Part shown: piece by piece, positions 49,258 to 59,925 of the stretch | Position numbering within the stretch: the stretch's first letter is position 1 | How the letters are laid out: every line of letters starts with the position of its first letter | The notes under the pieces: model-generated | The model's input: only the letters and a program-made list of their open reading frames with translations | What the model was told of the DNA's origin: nothing | The model's database searches: none | Translations under genes and position numbers: made by a program | Source of the DNA: Mactromeris polynyma | Taxonomy: Eukaryota > Mollusca > Bivalvia > Venerida > Mactridae | Length of the DNA: 64,000 bases | Reading direction: 5' to 3' | Assembly: GCA_032209605.1 (NCBI GenBank) | Contig: JASFXZ010000078.1 | Location: 372,001-436,000, forward strand

Positions 49258-49329
49258 GACTTCGTGGCGCAACGGTAGCGCGTCTGACTCCAGATCAGAA
49301 GGTTGCGTGTTCGAATCACGTCGGGGTCA
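49258..49329 (+). tRNA. tRNA-Trp(CCA), array member 4
   Basis: Identical to the array consensus. The 5' flank is AAGTCAACT and AACTTTTATC follows. The spacer after it carries the LINE insertion. Confidence 0.97.
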
Positions 49330-49658
49330 AACTTTTATCTGATCATTTTCCACTATATTCCGAAACAATGAACGTGCAGCGATATAGACTTAATATCTTA
49401 TACAATTCAAGAAAAAATGCTTAACTTCGAATAATTTCTATTTCCCGTAGTCACAAAATGGTAAATGTTTTTTAAAACCCATACAGGAAATGGTTTGTGG
49501 CACACTGGTAGATCAGTAAATAGAATGATCGTAATAACGTACACGAGTATGTTTATGAATGCAAGTTATAAATTCGTTGTTACAAATGTATGCTTTAAAT
49601 AGATACTGATCACAATGTACTTATCAATGTGAATAATACCGAAAAATGCTGATTTATT

Positions 49659-50536
49659 CAGAAAAGTTAACGAAAATGGAGTTGCAGAATGTAATAAGCC
49701 TTGTAAAACTAACTGGGCATATAATGTAAAAAAGTTGCTATGCTCATATGGTTTTGCGGCTGTATTTGACAGCGCATATTCTTATTCATTGAGGTTAAAA
49801 GCTTTTCCGTGCATATTCAAATTACGTGTCATTGGCGTTTTTATCCAGGAATGGTCTGGTAATGTACTACAGAGTCCTTCTTTAGATGTGTATAACAATT
49901 TAAACAGAAGCTTGAATCCGAACATTATCTTGATCTTGTTTCTCACAATTTATGCCCTTAACTCTCAAAACTGTGATTAAACATTTTACCTATAAGTATT
50001 TCAACGTGACGGTATGGGAGGAATAGGATAGATAGAAATTTACGTTATTGTATGTGTTGTAATTCTTATGACATTGAGGACTGTTTTCATTGTATATGTT
50101 TATGCCCATCTTTTAAAGATTTACATAGAAAATATATCCGTACTGAATACTATTGTAAAACACCGTCAAAGTTCAAATTTCTTGAGTTGCTAAAATGTAA
50201 AAAAGTAACTTAATGTAACGTAGCTAAGTTTGTAAAAGATGCCTTAAAAAGTTAAAACAAAGATCTTTAACATTACAATAATTCGATTGTAACCCTCAAA
50301 CAATATTTGCCATTTGTTCACATTTTCTCTCAGTTTCTCTTTAATAACGTCATAAGACTTGTCTGTCCTCTAAAACTTGGTGTAATCTCCCTGTTTTCCT
50401 GTTTCCCTTTCCGTTCGTTTCATGTTCGCATGTGATGTACTGTATATTTGTACTCTGCATGTAAGATTGTATGTAAGATTGTATGACGATGTATCATGTA
50501 CAAGTCAAAACAAATAAAATGTTCTGTTTTGTTCTG
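49659..50536 (+). mobile_element. LINE fragment inserted in the tRNA-Trp array
   Basis: It encodes decayed LINE C-terminal sequence: CKTNWAYNVKKLL...YGFAAVF...VFIQEWSGN (about 49690-49860), then in another frame MCCNSYDIEDCFHCICLCPS and FKDLHRKYI (about 50050-50140). This is the same layout as the LINE at 12.7-13.2 kb. It ends in a TTCTGTTTTG repeat tail and is flanked by TTTATT at 49653-49658 and 50537-50542, a likely target-site duplication. The empty site is visible in the homologous spacers near 48575 and 52070. Confidence 0.85.
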
Positions 50537-50762
50537 TTTATTACGAGTCAGTATGTACTGGTTGGTAAACCTTTAATGATAAAATATAACAATAATTGCC
50601 GTCATGTAAAGGAAATAACTTGGCTTAATTTTGATTAGTTTTCGTTCGGCAGAATTGCTCGCACAGTCGTGTTAAAGATAAGTAATACAGTAGATATGTT
50701 GAACACTAATACTAAAGGTTATTTCGCTTTATTTACTTATAAGCGTCATTAGATAGTCAACT

Positions 50763-50834
50763 GGCTTCGTGGCGCAACGGTAGCGCGTCTGACTCCAGAT
50801 CAGAAGGTTGCGTGTTCGAATCACGTCGGGGTCA
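50763..50834 (+). tRNA. tRNA-Trp(CCA), array member 5
   Basis: One change from consensus: G for A at position 2 (GGCTTCG), which turns an A-T acceptor pair into a G-T wobble. Otherwise intact with anticodon CCA. Followed by AACCTTTTATT. Probably still functional. Confidence 0.92.
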
Positions 50835-51368
50835 AACCTTTTATTCATATCTTATTAATTATTATCAAGATTTTAGGAATTATGAATAACGTGACAAATG
50901 AAAATTACACATTGTGGCGTATATTTTTATCATTGTGACAGTATCACACAATATCATAAATCCGATGCCTTAAATTTCAAACTATGGCCGGTAAAATACT
51001 GATAATCTTGGACAAAAATCTTCGGGGCTCGACACACTATATAAATATGTCGAAAATCAGAGACTGTAAATCAGTACAGATCTCATCGAGCTATCTTGTC
51101 ATTTTGTTGTTGACAAAATAAGGCTTTTATACATATACGGTAATATATTGATAATCTTGGACAAAAGTCCTCGGAGCTCGACATACTTAATTATATAAAT
51201 GTGTGTAAAAAATAAGAGACTGTAAATCAGTACAGATCTCATCGAGCCATCTAGTCATTTTGTTGGTGACAAAATAAGGCTTTTATACATGATTTGAATT
51301 TTAGTCGTGTTACATCATATTACTATCACCATTAGCTATTATTGTTGATCCATATTAAAGTAACAACT

Positions 51369-51440
51369 GACTTCGTGGCGCAACGGTAGCGCGTCTGACT
51401 CCAGATCAGAAGGTTGCGTGTTCGAATCACGTCGGGGTCA
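51369..51440 (+). tRNA. tRNA-Trp(CCA), array member 6
   Basis: Identical to the array consensus, with 5' flank AAAGTAACAACT shared with member 7 and 3' flank AACCTTTTATT. Confidence 0.97.
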
Positions 51441-51689
51441 AACCTTTTATTAAATTTTAATTCATTATTATTTCAAGAAATAAGAAAGTCCTTGGAATTC
51501 TACACACTTAATAATATAAATGTGTGTAAAAAATAAGAGACTGTAATTCAGTACAGATCTCATGGAGCCATCTAGTCATTTTGTTGGTGACAAAATAAGG
51601 TTTTTATACATGATTTGAATTTCAGTCGTGTTACATCATATTACTATAACTATTAGTTATTATTGTTGATCAATATTAAAGTAACAACT

Positions 51690-51761
51690 GACTTCGTGGC
51701 GCAACAGTAGCGCGTCTGACTCCAGATCAGAAGGTTGCGTGTTCGAATCACGTCGGGGTCA
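51690..51761 (+). tRNA. tRNA-Trp(CCA), array member 7
   Basis: One change from consensus: A for G in the D-loop (CAACAGTAG), which alters one of the two G residues that normally contact the T-loop. No strong T-run follows at once (AAACGTAATTTAATTATTTTC). It may be weaker than the others. Confidence 0.85.
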
Positions 51762-52430
51762 AACGTAATTTAATTATTTTCTACTCTATTCCGCATAATA
51801 GACCGTCAAAGCTCAGTGAAACTGACCTAATGTTTTATATATTTCAATAAAAAATGTTAAACTTGGAATAGTTTCTACTTTTCATTGTCACAAAATGGTG
51901 GAGACTTTCTTAAACACCAAAATGAATTGATTTCTCTTTGGAGGTCCCAGTGGCGCACAAGTAGACTCACGTACAGGAATATGTAATTGATATATTCATT
52001 GTTGCAAATGATTACTTGAACAAGTTACTGATCACAATTTACATATCAATGTGAATGATACAGACGGAAAATGCTGTTTTTATGAGTCAGTACATGTATG
52101 CACTTTTTAGTGTTCAGTATAACAATAATTGCCGTCATGATATCGATCGTGATAATATAGGTATAAATAGGATGGCAACTAGAAATTATTCATACAGCAT
52201 CTTTTCAAATTAGTTGGGAAATTATAGACTGTGCAATGAATTACAGTATTATCGCTGATTTTCAGAATGCTGTGTAATAACACGTGTTGTTCATATTTGA
52301 AGATGACGTCCGGCAGAATTGTTCGCACATTCGTGTTAAAGACAATTAATTCGGATGATATATTGAACTGAAATGTTTAAGGTTATCTCACTTTATTGAC
52401 TTATATATAAACGTCTTCATATCGTCAACT

Positions 52431-52502
52431 GACTTCGTGGCGCAACGGTAGCGCGTCTGACTCCAGATCAGAAGGTTGCGTGTTCGAATCACGTCGGGGT
52501 CA
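52431..52502 (+). tRNA. tRNA-Trp(CCA), array member 8
   Basis: Identical to the array consensus. The 5' flank matches member 3 (ACTTATATATAAACGTC). Followed by a long T-run (AAACTTTTTTT). Confidence 0.97.
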
Positions 52503-52910
52503 AACTTTTTTTAATTGAATTCATTATGTCAAGAACTAAGGAATAATGCATTGCGAAAGATATGTGAATTACATATTATGGCATGCATGTCTTACCTTAT
52601 CGTTCAGAACAGTACAATTTCTTACATTCAACGCCTAATTTTCAATATTTGGACGGTAATGTTTTCATACAAAATCTCGGGGATCGACACACTGTTACAG
52701 TATAAATATGTGTAAACATCGAAGTAAACCATTACAGATCTCATATCGAGACATCTAGCTATTTTATTGGCGACAAAATAAGGCTTTTAAAACATAATTT
52801 GTATTTCAGTTTTATTACATCATAGTATTACACCATATTACTATGGCCATTACTTATTGTATAAGCAATATTTTAAGTGTCAACTGACTTCGTACCGGTT
52901 GGTTGTGTGG

Positions 52911-52982
52911 GACTTCGTGGCGCAACGGTAGCGCGTCTGACTCCAGATCAGAAGGTTGCATGTTCGAATCACGTCGGGGTCA
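52911..52982 (+). tRNA. tRNA-Trp(CCA), array member 9, disturbed 5' end
   Basis: The body has one T-stem change (GCATG for GCGTG), which breaks a G-C pair. The usual flank plus gene start (CAACTGACTTCGT, 52881-52893) is followed by 17 foreign bases (ACCGGTTGGTTGTGTGG) and then a fresh start GACTTCGT at 52911. The first eight bases of the gene are therefore present twice. Function is uncertain. Confidence 0.8.
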
Positions 52983-53187
52983 AACTTTTGTCTCAACAGT
53001 GCAACTTTAAATATGTCAGCATGATATATCACATGTGCGTTTGATAAGTAACCATGGCGATATTATTTCTGAAAAAATGTATATTATCAATCTTTTCTGA
53101 TACGGTAAACAATAATGGGTATTTTTACAAGATTTTCAACAAATCTTTTAAGTACAATCAAATCAATTTATGTTTTATCGCAGATAG

Positions 53188-53264
53188 GACTCCGTTCCGC
53201 AACGGTATCGCGTCTGACTCCAGATCAGAAGGTTGCGTTGCGTGTTCGAATCACGTCGGGGTCA
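53188..53264 (+). pseudogene. tRNA-Trp pseudogene, array member 10
   Basis: The anticodon arm and 3' half match the array, but the acceptor is changed (GACTCCG), TGGCGC reads TTCCGC, and GCGTT is duplicated (GGTTGCGTTGCGTG), inserting five bases before the T-stem. The cloverleaf is broken. Flanking sequence is no longer related to the array spacers. Confidence 0.9.
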
Positions 53265-53489
53265 TATGTAACTTTTTTGCTTGCAAATAAATTTTGTAAT
53301 GAATTTCCTTCAAATCATTAAAAATTAAATGCATTCATAAATTATACAGCACCAGTATTAAATTTTGACGCGAAACCAATCACATCCAATTATGAATCAT
53401 TGTATATCAAAAGGAGATTTCCAATTTCAATTATAGGCATACTTTAAACCTTGTGACACTGACACATCTTTTTCGTAGATTCACACTTA

Positions 53490-53667
53490 CAGACGAACCT
53501 CGTTCATTCGAATTCATCGGAACCGAAATTATATTTCGAATAATTTATGGTTTCGAATAGGCCATTTCTATTCAACGTGCATTAGAAGATACATCGGGAC
53601 CTGATATTTATTTCGGATGATACCATATATTCAGATAAAAGGTTGTCGAATAAACGAGGTCTGACTG
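53490..53667 (+). mobile_element. Family B miniature inverted-repeat element, copy 3 (best preserved)
   Basis: TA-CAGACGAACCTCGTTCATTC at the left and AAACGAGGTCTGACTG-TA at the right; 178 bp. Both inverted ends and the TA duplication are visible. The interior matches the copies at 44746 and 54976. Non-coding, of Tc1/pogo type by its ends and target. Confidence 0.92.
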
Positions 53668-54845
53668 TATTTTAAAAAATCTCGGCTGTGATAAAACCTT
53701 TATATTATAATTTACGCTAAATTAACAGCAGGTAGCGTTCCATGGCCTTGTCACATTGCACCATTTACAAAATTGTGGAAATTATCACATAAACTGATCA
53801 CAAGAATATATAATGATCCATGGCAGGCCTTGATACATTGATTGTTGTACATTGCAATGTGTGTGAAATATAAAACTATCATTATATAGAATCAAAATAT
53901 ATCCTTGTACGGTTATTAAATATATTGAAGTGTATAAAATATGGTTAGGTTAATGTTTTATTAGTAAGGCGCTACTTACTGGTTTCGGTGTCATTTTTGA
54001 ATATATTATTAAAGACCTGGAAAATTATTACTCGGGACAAAATAAGTTCATTTTATAAATTTGGTCTGCTTGGAGATTCATGTAAATATTAGTGAAAAGA
54101 CAAACAGGAATTCTCGATTGAAAATTTTTGGGATATTATAAATATGGCAATAGCCACTCGATTTGGTGTCGTGCTCAGTGCCGAAGCTCAGGTAACCATT
54201 AGTACATAGTATATGTTGCCATGGTTTCCTATATTTTTGTTACATGCATGGATTTCTTTTCAACTTAATAACCTTCCATCAACTAAGTTCGATTTATAAT
54301 AAATTATAAATGTTTTTTCTTAATTTGAAAAGCCAAGCGTCAACATAATATATTTTACGATTCTAAAAACTAAAAGTTAGTGGCTATACATAAGGGACGC
54401 ATTCTGTACTTGTATATTATACATCAATGTCATTAGAATGTAAACTCCAGTCACTATTAACGAAATAAAGCAAATATTAGCAGAAGTTGTCGACTGAAGC
54501 TATTCTGTTTTCAAAATGGTAATACTTGGACTATTTATTTCTTTGTCGACCAAACTATTCCAATTCCATTTCCGTTTTTGTTTATGTTCATAAATAAGAA
54601 TAAATGATGTGAAATTTAGCATTCTCGCCCAAAGTGGGTATAACCCGATCACTATGTTCGACTGAGCAATCTGTAAGGCCTCTTGGTGAATGACAATACA
54701 CGTTTAGTCGTTTGCAAAATAAAAACAAAATGATACACAAGTTGATTCACTTCAAGACCGTTATACAGGGATCTATTGTAGAACTATAATGTCAGACAAA
54801 ATGTATCATGAGAGGCGATATTTATAACATCGGACTACTGATCCG
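53668..54845. other. Intergenic with one weak exon candidate
   Basis: No gene is supported. A 16-codon ATG-led stretch at 54144-54191 (MAIATRFGVVLSAEAQ) ends at CAG|GTAACC and could be a first exon, but it is too short to call. Confidence 0.4.
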
Positions 54846-54970
54846 GGTCTCGGGTTCGGGTTTCACCCCCTGGGTGAGGTTCCTGTGCTATGTTCACAGT
54901 CCCAGAATTATGCGCCAGTACTGATATCCTATGAGACTGATCAACATAAGTTGTGAGAACCGATTTTACT
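54846..54970 (+). mobile_element. Possible tRNA-derived SINE fragment
   Basis: A GC-richer stretch contains GGACTACTGATCCGGGTCTC followed by GGGTTCGGGTTTCACCCCC, similar to the anticodon-to-T-arm part of a tRNA with a B-box. The body is unlike the other SINEs in the window. Tentative. Confidence 0.45.
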
Positions 54971-54975
54971 TTATA

Positions 54976-55146
54976 AAGTCGGACCTCATTCATACGAATT
55001 TATCGGGTCCGAATTGTTTTATTTCGAATAATACATAGTTTGGAATAATCCATCTCAATTCGACGTGCATAAGAAGATACATCGGGACCTGATATTTGTA
55101 TCGGGTGATACGAAGTATTCGGATAGGAGATTGTCGAATAAGTTAA
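54976..55146 (+). mobile_element. Family B miniature inverted-repeat element, copy 4
   Basis: Left end AAGTCGGACCTCATTCATACG after TA; interior ATCGGGTCCGAA, TTTCGAATAATACATAG and ACATCGGGACCTGATATT as in the other copies. The right end is degraded after TTGTCGAATAAG. Confidence 0.85.
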
Positions 55147-56912
55147 ATTGAAAACTTTATTTCATGCAACAAATATACATTTGTACTGAATAGCTAAATC
55201 AAAACAGCGAAGTTGTCAAGATTTCAAGAAGATTAAATCTAACAGTAGAACAAAATCACAGGCGCTTTACCTTTAAATAACGGTAATGGTTGAAAGTAAA
55301 TCTTATTTCGGCGCTAACTAAACATGCTTTCACCAAAAGTAATCAAATCGAAGTTGTGGCATTATATATACCACTTACATTCAACAATTGCTTTTATTAC
55401 CTTACAAATATAAACTTTTATTGCCTTGTTACCTCTACTTAAATGTTCACTTCTTCAAGCTATCGCCTTTGACATATAAAAGTGAAATACTGTTTGCTTT
55501 AAGTGATCAATACACAGCTATTTCAGTGTAAGTATGGTTATTTCCTTGACTTTGAACACTTATATATTTCAAAGATAAAGGATCGTTGTATATTAACACG
55601 CATGTTTGTGTACAAACATGCCAGGGGCGTATCAGACTTTCCGAGTTTTTAGATGTTTGGGTCCGAAAAGATCAGTCCCCCGGTGCAGGTACGAACCTAC
55701 AGATCAGTTTGAGTCGAAACTCACAAATGTCGTGGTTTTAAAACTTCTGAGTCCGAGTTCATTCTCAGTTTGAGCTGAAATCCTGAGACAGGTATTAACG
55801 TATCGACTCGCGTATCACAGATTATATTTCCACAATATTACATGAGTGACATGTATGTTATACGATCGTATATCCGATACACCATATAGAACAGTACAAA
55901 TGGAGATTTCTTATACAGATTGATTGAATTTAAATACATGTTATGCGCATAACCATTTTGTTTTGAAATCACGTGACTCTCATGTGACCGCAACTATTAT
56001 ACGACATGACATGAAAGGTGGTTGCATTAGGCTCTCTGCAACAAAGTCTTATTATTATTTATTTTTATTAACACATTTTTGTTCGTACGATGAAAATTTA
56101 AAGTTATGTTTACATTCATTTTTATAAACTATTATCTACCTCTTACCAGGCAGTAAAAAATCTCATACAGAAAGATATCTCAATACGAGAAATAAACTCC
56201 GACACAATGTTTATGCATTTTAATCAAAAGTGTTTAGTTTTAAATCATCCCAAAATATATAACTCTTTTGATCTTCAGTATAATACCAACATATTTATAC
56301 GCTTAGACGAATCACCTTTAATTTCGAATACTCATGAAGCCCTTTAGTTTGCATAACAAAGGCATTTCAATTTACTATGATATATTGACTCATTCTCGGC
56401 GTATCTACGTATCGTCAGAGACAGGAATATCGTGAAAACCCGATTTATTTTAACTTTAAGTTGTCTTATCTACTCTCTCGTATAGTGAAGACTCAATAGG
56501 AATGTTTTGTGGACATAAACATATAGATTTATCGGACCATCATTCCACAACGCAAATATTTTGATCCAATTCAGGGTTATGTATGCATATCATAAGTGGT
56601 GGACATGATAACTAACTTTTGATGGGACTTTTTAAATGACAATTATTTATATAATGTGAAATGATTCGTGAAATATCGACAATCTATGAAGTGTGTGAAA
56701 TATAGTTAATTTAGCTCTCATTTCTTTAATTGTTTCATATTCATGAATAATATGTCATATTTGATTTTGTGTTAGTGCTTGCAATGACACTTTAACATGC
56801 AAACGTTTACAGATCGTGATTAACTTTTCGATATAAACAATGCGTTTATATTGAACGCTTATTTAATTATTTACTTTACTTACCTACGATTCTAGACTCT
56901 AAGCTATATTAA
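55147..56912. other. Intergenic, upstream of profilin
   Basis: No gene is seen. Around 55690-55800 there are repeated GAGTC/GAAACTC motifs loosely like those in the foldback at 60.2 kb. The promoter of profilin should lie in the right part, but no core element could be assigned. Confidence 0.4.
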
Positions 56913-56975
56913 TTGTCATCCTATAGTTGTAATCCTATAGTTGTAATCATGCAGTCTCGTGTTGCTTCTTTAAAG

Positions 56976-57368
56976 ATGCCCTCGTCATGGAACGAGTACA
57001 TCACCACAGTAATGGCGGACAGTGGATTCGTTACCAAAGGCGCAATTTACGGAACAGACGGCCGGAAGTGGGCAGCGTCTAAAGGTTTTAGCATTTCTAC
57101 GGAAGAAATAAGACATATTGTGAACGGATTTACAGACCCGACCAAAATGTGGATCGATGGCGTTCGTGTTGGAGGTAAACATTTCACATGCACAAGATCA
57201 GAAAGTGGACTTATTGTCGGACGTGAAAGTTCGGACGGTTATGGATGCATAGTTTTTAGGTGTAATAAATGTTTAGTGATTGCTGTTCACGAAGAAGGTG
57301 CGCATCCCGGTGGCTGTTATAATCTGATCACAAAACTTGGGGAATATCTAAAAGAACAAGGCGTTTGA
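56976..57368 (+). CDS. Profilin
   Basis: The 130-residue product is a profilin, a small cytosolic protein that binds actin monomers, proline-rich ligands and phosphoinositides. It starts MPSSWNEYITTVM with the N-terminal Trp5 and Tyr8, continues GAIYGTDGRKWAASKGF with Trp32, and ends with the signature HPGGCYNLITKLGEYLKEQG. The frame is open from 56913, but the start at 56976 gives the normal family length and N-terminus. The extra 21 upstream codons look like leader sequence containing a splice acceptor (AATCATGCAG). The CDS is intronless here. An AATAAA lies at 57655-57660. No neighbouring gene suggests co-regulation. A processed copy is the alternative, but the frame is intact. Confidence 0.95.
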   Translation: MPSSWNEYITTVMADSGFVTKGAIYGTDGRKWAASKGFSISTEEIRHIVNGFTDPTKMWIDGVRVGGKHFTCTRSESGLIVGRESSDGYGCIVFRCNKCLVIAVHEEGAHPGGCYNLITKLGEYLKEQGV

Positions 57369-57654
57369 CAAAACGCTTGATATTAGAACTTTAGTTAAAG
57401 TCTGAAGAAACACACATTCATGTATGTGACCTTATATGAACGAAGTATGGAATTGATCGCAATGTTTTGCAACAGAAGTTGGTAAGAATAACAGTAAACA
57501 GTAGTGCTATATTATTTCAGATTTCTCCAAGTACTCTCTATAAGTTGAATGATACTATTTGTGCTTAGACATTGGCAAACGATTTCTTACGGTAGAAAGA
57601 TAACAATGAGTTCAAAGAGCATACTACGTGGTAAAGGTCATATCAGTAAGAGTT

Positions 57655-57660
57655 AATAAA
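57655..57660 (+). promoter_or_regulatory. Candidate polyadenylation signal of profilin
   Basis: AATAAA about 290 bases after the profilin stop codon, on the same strand. Plausible by position only. Confidence 0.4.
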
Positions 57661-58459
57661 TTAAATATCATGTCCTCTCCATGTTTAGTTTCTTCATATC
57701 TATCACTTGTGTGAGTATGATCTGTGTTGTAAAAGAGTATTCGCAAATTGTCTTATATCACCGATAACCAGTACCACCAGTACGCGGTGAGTGTCGACCT
57801 CATAAACACAGTAATTTACAATTTGAAACCACCAGGATAACACATGCACATGCTTTATATTCAGTATTATTCACGATTGTATTAAAAGCTATCATCGAAC
57901 GATCATATTCTCGTCCAGTCACGTGTTATAAAAAGTTAATGTGTACCTGTACATTACGTGTATTTATATCATTCTTATGCTATCTCTCTTTAAAACTGAA
58001 TACGAACATTTTAAGTTCCCTGGCTGGTTTATTATAATATTATGAACTTAATACAAACTAATATATATCCAATTATGTACAAACAATTAAACAATATTTT
58101 TTGTTGTAGATATATATATATTTCTGTTTACTAAGTTTCTCAATTGTCCATATCAACAAATGTATTTATATGTTTATTACATTTGTTTATTTATTTATAC
58201 AGCAAAGAATATAAATATGGTAAGATGTTATATTTGTAAGGTGACTTGAAGGCCCATTGGGCCGAGTGTTTGCATGTGTTGTGTATCTATGTTTATATTT
58301 ATATGATCATACATAAGACACTATAATAAAAGATATACGTACTTATATAGATGTATACGTTCATTTTTTATATCAATAGACCAGTGGCCTGTGAGACAAA
58401 TACGCCATCATTGACAACATTGTAGCAAACGTTGCCGCAAATAACACGATATACACATT
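57661..58459. other. Intergenic, no gene seen
   Basis: AT-rich with short AT microsatellite-like stretches (TATATATATATTT near 58110). No supported feature. Confidence 0.45.
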
Positions 58460-58626
58460 CAGTAAAAATCTTAATAATAAGACCACCCTTGGGACCCTTG
58501 AGAATTAGGCTTAATATCGAGGTTGTCTTTACAGCGAGGGTGAAAAAATAGCAGAACAGTTAAGATTGTAATCTTAATTTTGAGGTGGTCTTATTATTGA
58601 GATTATCTGCAAGCAAGGTTTCGAGA
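58460..58626. mobile_element. Family A miniature inverted-repeat element, copy 5 (degraded)
   Basis: CAGTAAAAATCTTAATAATA, AAGACCACCCTTGGGACC and GAGGTGGTCTTATTATTGAG match the family interior. The right end (GCAAGCAAGGTTTCGAG) is degraded and no clean TA pair remains. Confidence 0.78.
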
Positions 58627-59376
58627 GGGTTGTTCAATGAATACGAATCGTTGGCTTATATATTCTTTATTAGGCTATACATGTATAAAAACATAACATT
58701 TCATTAAATAACTAAACATGCCCTACTAGCCTAACATTCCGTTATGATATACTGTACATTATTGTCATACCCAACAAGCGTTATTTTTTCTCTGTAACCA
58801 TAGTTCTGAAAATTCTGACCGACATTCAAATATTATACGGAATTAACAAAGTAATTGTCCACATTCTTGCTCCAAATTCGAAAGCACATACCATGAGCCA
58901 TGTTTAAAGTATAAACGTTGAAGATATAAACACTGACTCAATCCTTAACAATGAACGAATACTTGACAATGTCGCACTATACATGATGATACATTATACT
59001 GCACAGATAACGTAACATGCTGATATGTTGACTTGTTTGAACACAAATATTTACACAAGTTTCTTCAGTTTTTCTATGAAACGTATGATAACGGAAAACT
59101 TCTTTCATTATGAATGTAATTTGCTGTCTTTGGGAGAGGGTGGGGGTAGAAAGAAAACAACGATTAAACTAGTTATTGAGAATAAATTATGTTACATCAC
59201 AAACACGAACACAATGAATTATAAATTATCTAATGTGTTTCCAGGCAGTTTGAACATGGTTACAAGCAACCAACCAAGCTTCTTATGTTGCAAACCTACT
59301 ATCGACTGTTTCGTCAACTGCTCAGATTTTTAACTTAAAAATGAAATTATAATACAACGCTTCTGATACAATTAAT
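58627..59376. other. Intergenic; 3' flank of the minus-strand gene
   Basis: AT-rich. Probably includes the 3' untranslated region of the minus-strand gene whose stop codon is at 59377. The 102-codon plus-strand frame at 59025-59333 has no recognisable motif and is not called. Confidence 0.4.
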
Positions 59377-59516
59377 CTAAGCATCACTATCGTGCTTGAC
59401 AAATCCAACTGACAACGAGTCTGGTATTTTCTTCATCTTAACCAGTACGACGTATATAGCTGCTGTCAGAAGTATGCCTAACACCATCATTCCAAAGGCA
59501 AGGCCAGCCATAGAAC
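59377..59516 (-). CDS. Last exon of a single-pass membrane protein (paralogue 1)
   Basis: On the minus strand, after acceptor AATTTCAG, the exon encodes 45 residues: SMAGLAFGMMVLGILLTAAI, then YVVLVKMKK and a tail ending VGFVKHDSDA before TAG. This is one hydrophobic transmembrane helix, a basic stop-transfer patch and a short cytoplasmic tail. It has the same length (140 bases), the same phase-1 start and strong similarity to the exon at 61908-62047, so the two genes are paralogues. The extracellular part of this copy was not clearly identified; a candidate preceding exon lies at 59711-59759. It could be a partial or decayed gene. Confidence 0.75.
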
Positions 59517-59710
59517 CTGAAATTCATATATTTCATTGTAATAATAATGCACAATAACAAGTCACCAGGACTAGACTATTTTCTTAGAATTCCTCGCAAA
59601 TTCAGATGTATTTATCGTAGGAATAAAATCTGTCCGATTGTCAATTGGCATACTTAGCCACTATTCAACTATGAATTACGTTTATATATAACAGTATTGG
59701 TAACACTAAC

Positions 59711-59759
59711 CGTCATATTCGTTACCCTCAATAATAATGTATTTTCCACCAATTGTGAA
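59711..59759 (-). CDS. Candidate penultimate exon of paralogue 1
   Basis: Between TATTGCTAG and GTTAGT the minus strand reads FTIGGKYIIIEGNEYD plus one base, which joins in phase to the last exon at 59516 and places a short juxtamembrane stretch before the helix, as in paralogue 2. Immediately upstream, across an in-frame TAG, the same frame continues as coding-like sequence (59762-59930). It is therefore unclear whether this is an exon or part of a decayed longer one. Confidence 0.4.
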
Positions 59760-59828
59760 CTAGCAATACTGTCCGCTGTGGGTTGTCTCAAGCACCTTAT
59801 ATTCTACGCAGTGGTCTCCCTTTACAAA

Positions 59829-59925
59829 ATGATGAGATCCATCTATTGCAGATAACCGGTGTGAGGTGTTTGCCAAATGCTGAGATCCATCTAGGGCATA
59901 TAATCGGTGTGAGGTGTTTGCCAAA
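59829..59925 (-). repeat. 48-bp tandem duplication, open in one frame
   Basis: ATGATGAGATCCATCTATTG at 59829 and ATGCTGAGATCCATCTAGGG at 59877 start two copies of a 48-bp unit that share GGTGTGAGGTGTTTGCCAA. On the minus strand the unit encodes a 16-residue repeat (HLANTSHRLSAIDGS-like) in the same frame as the sequence leading to the candidate exon. Confidence 0.8.

Larger units (their letters stand above)
48242..52910 (+). repeat. tRNA-Trp array spacers of two alternating types
   Basis: Type I spacers follow members 2, 4 and 7. They carry TTAAACTTGGAATAGTTTCT, TCACAAAATGGT, the GGTCCCAGTGGCGCAC region and GGCAGAATTGCTCGCAC. Type II spacers follow members 3, 5, 6 and 8. They carry AGTACAGATCTCAT, GACAAAATAAGGC and TTCAGTCGTGTTACATCA. 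The order I, II, I, II, II, I, II implies amplification of a two-gene unit of about 1.1 kb, with one extra type II unit. The spacer after member 5 contains an additional internal duplication of about 150 bp. Confidence 0.85.
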
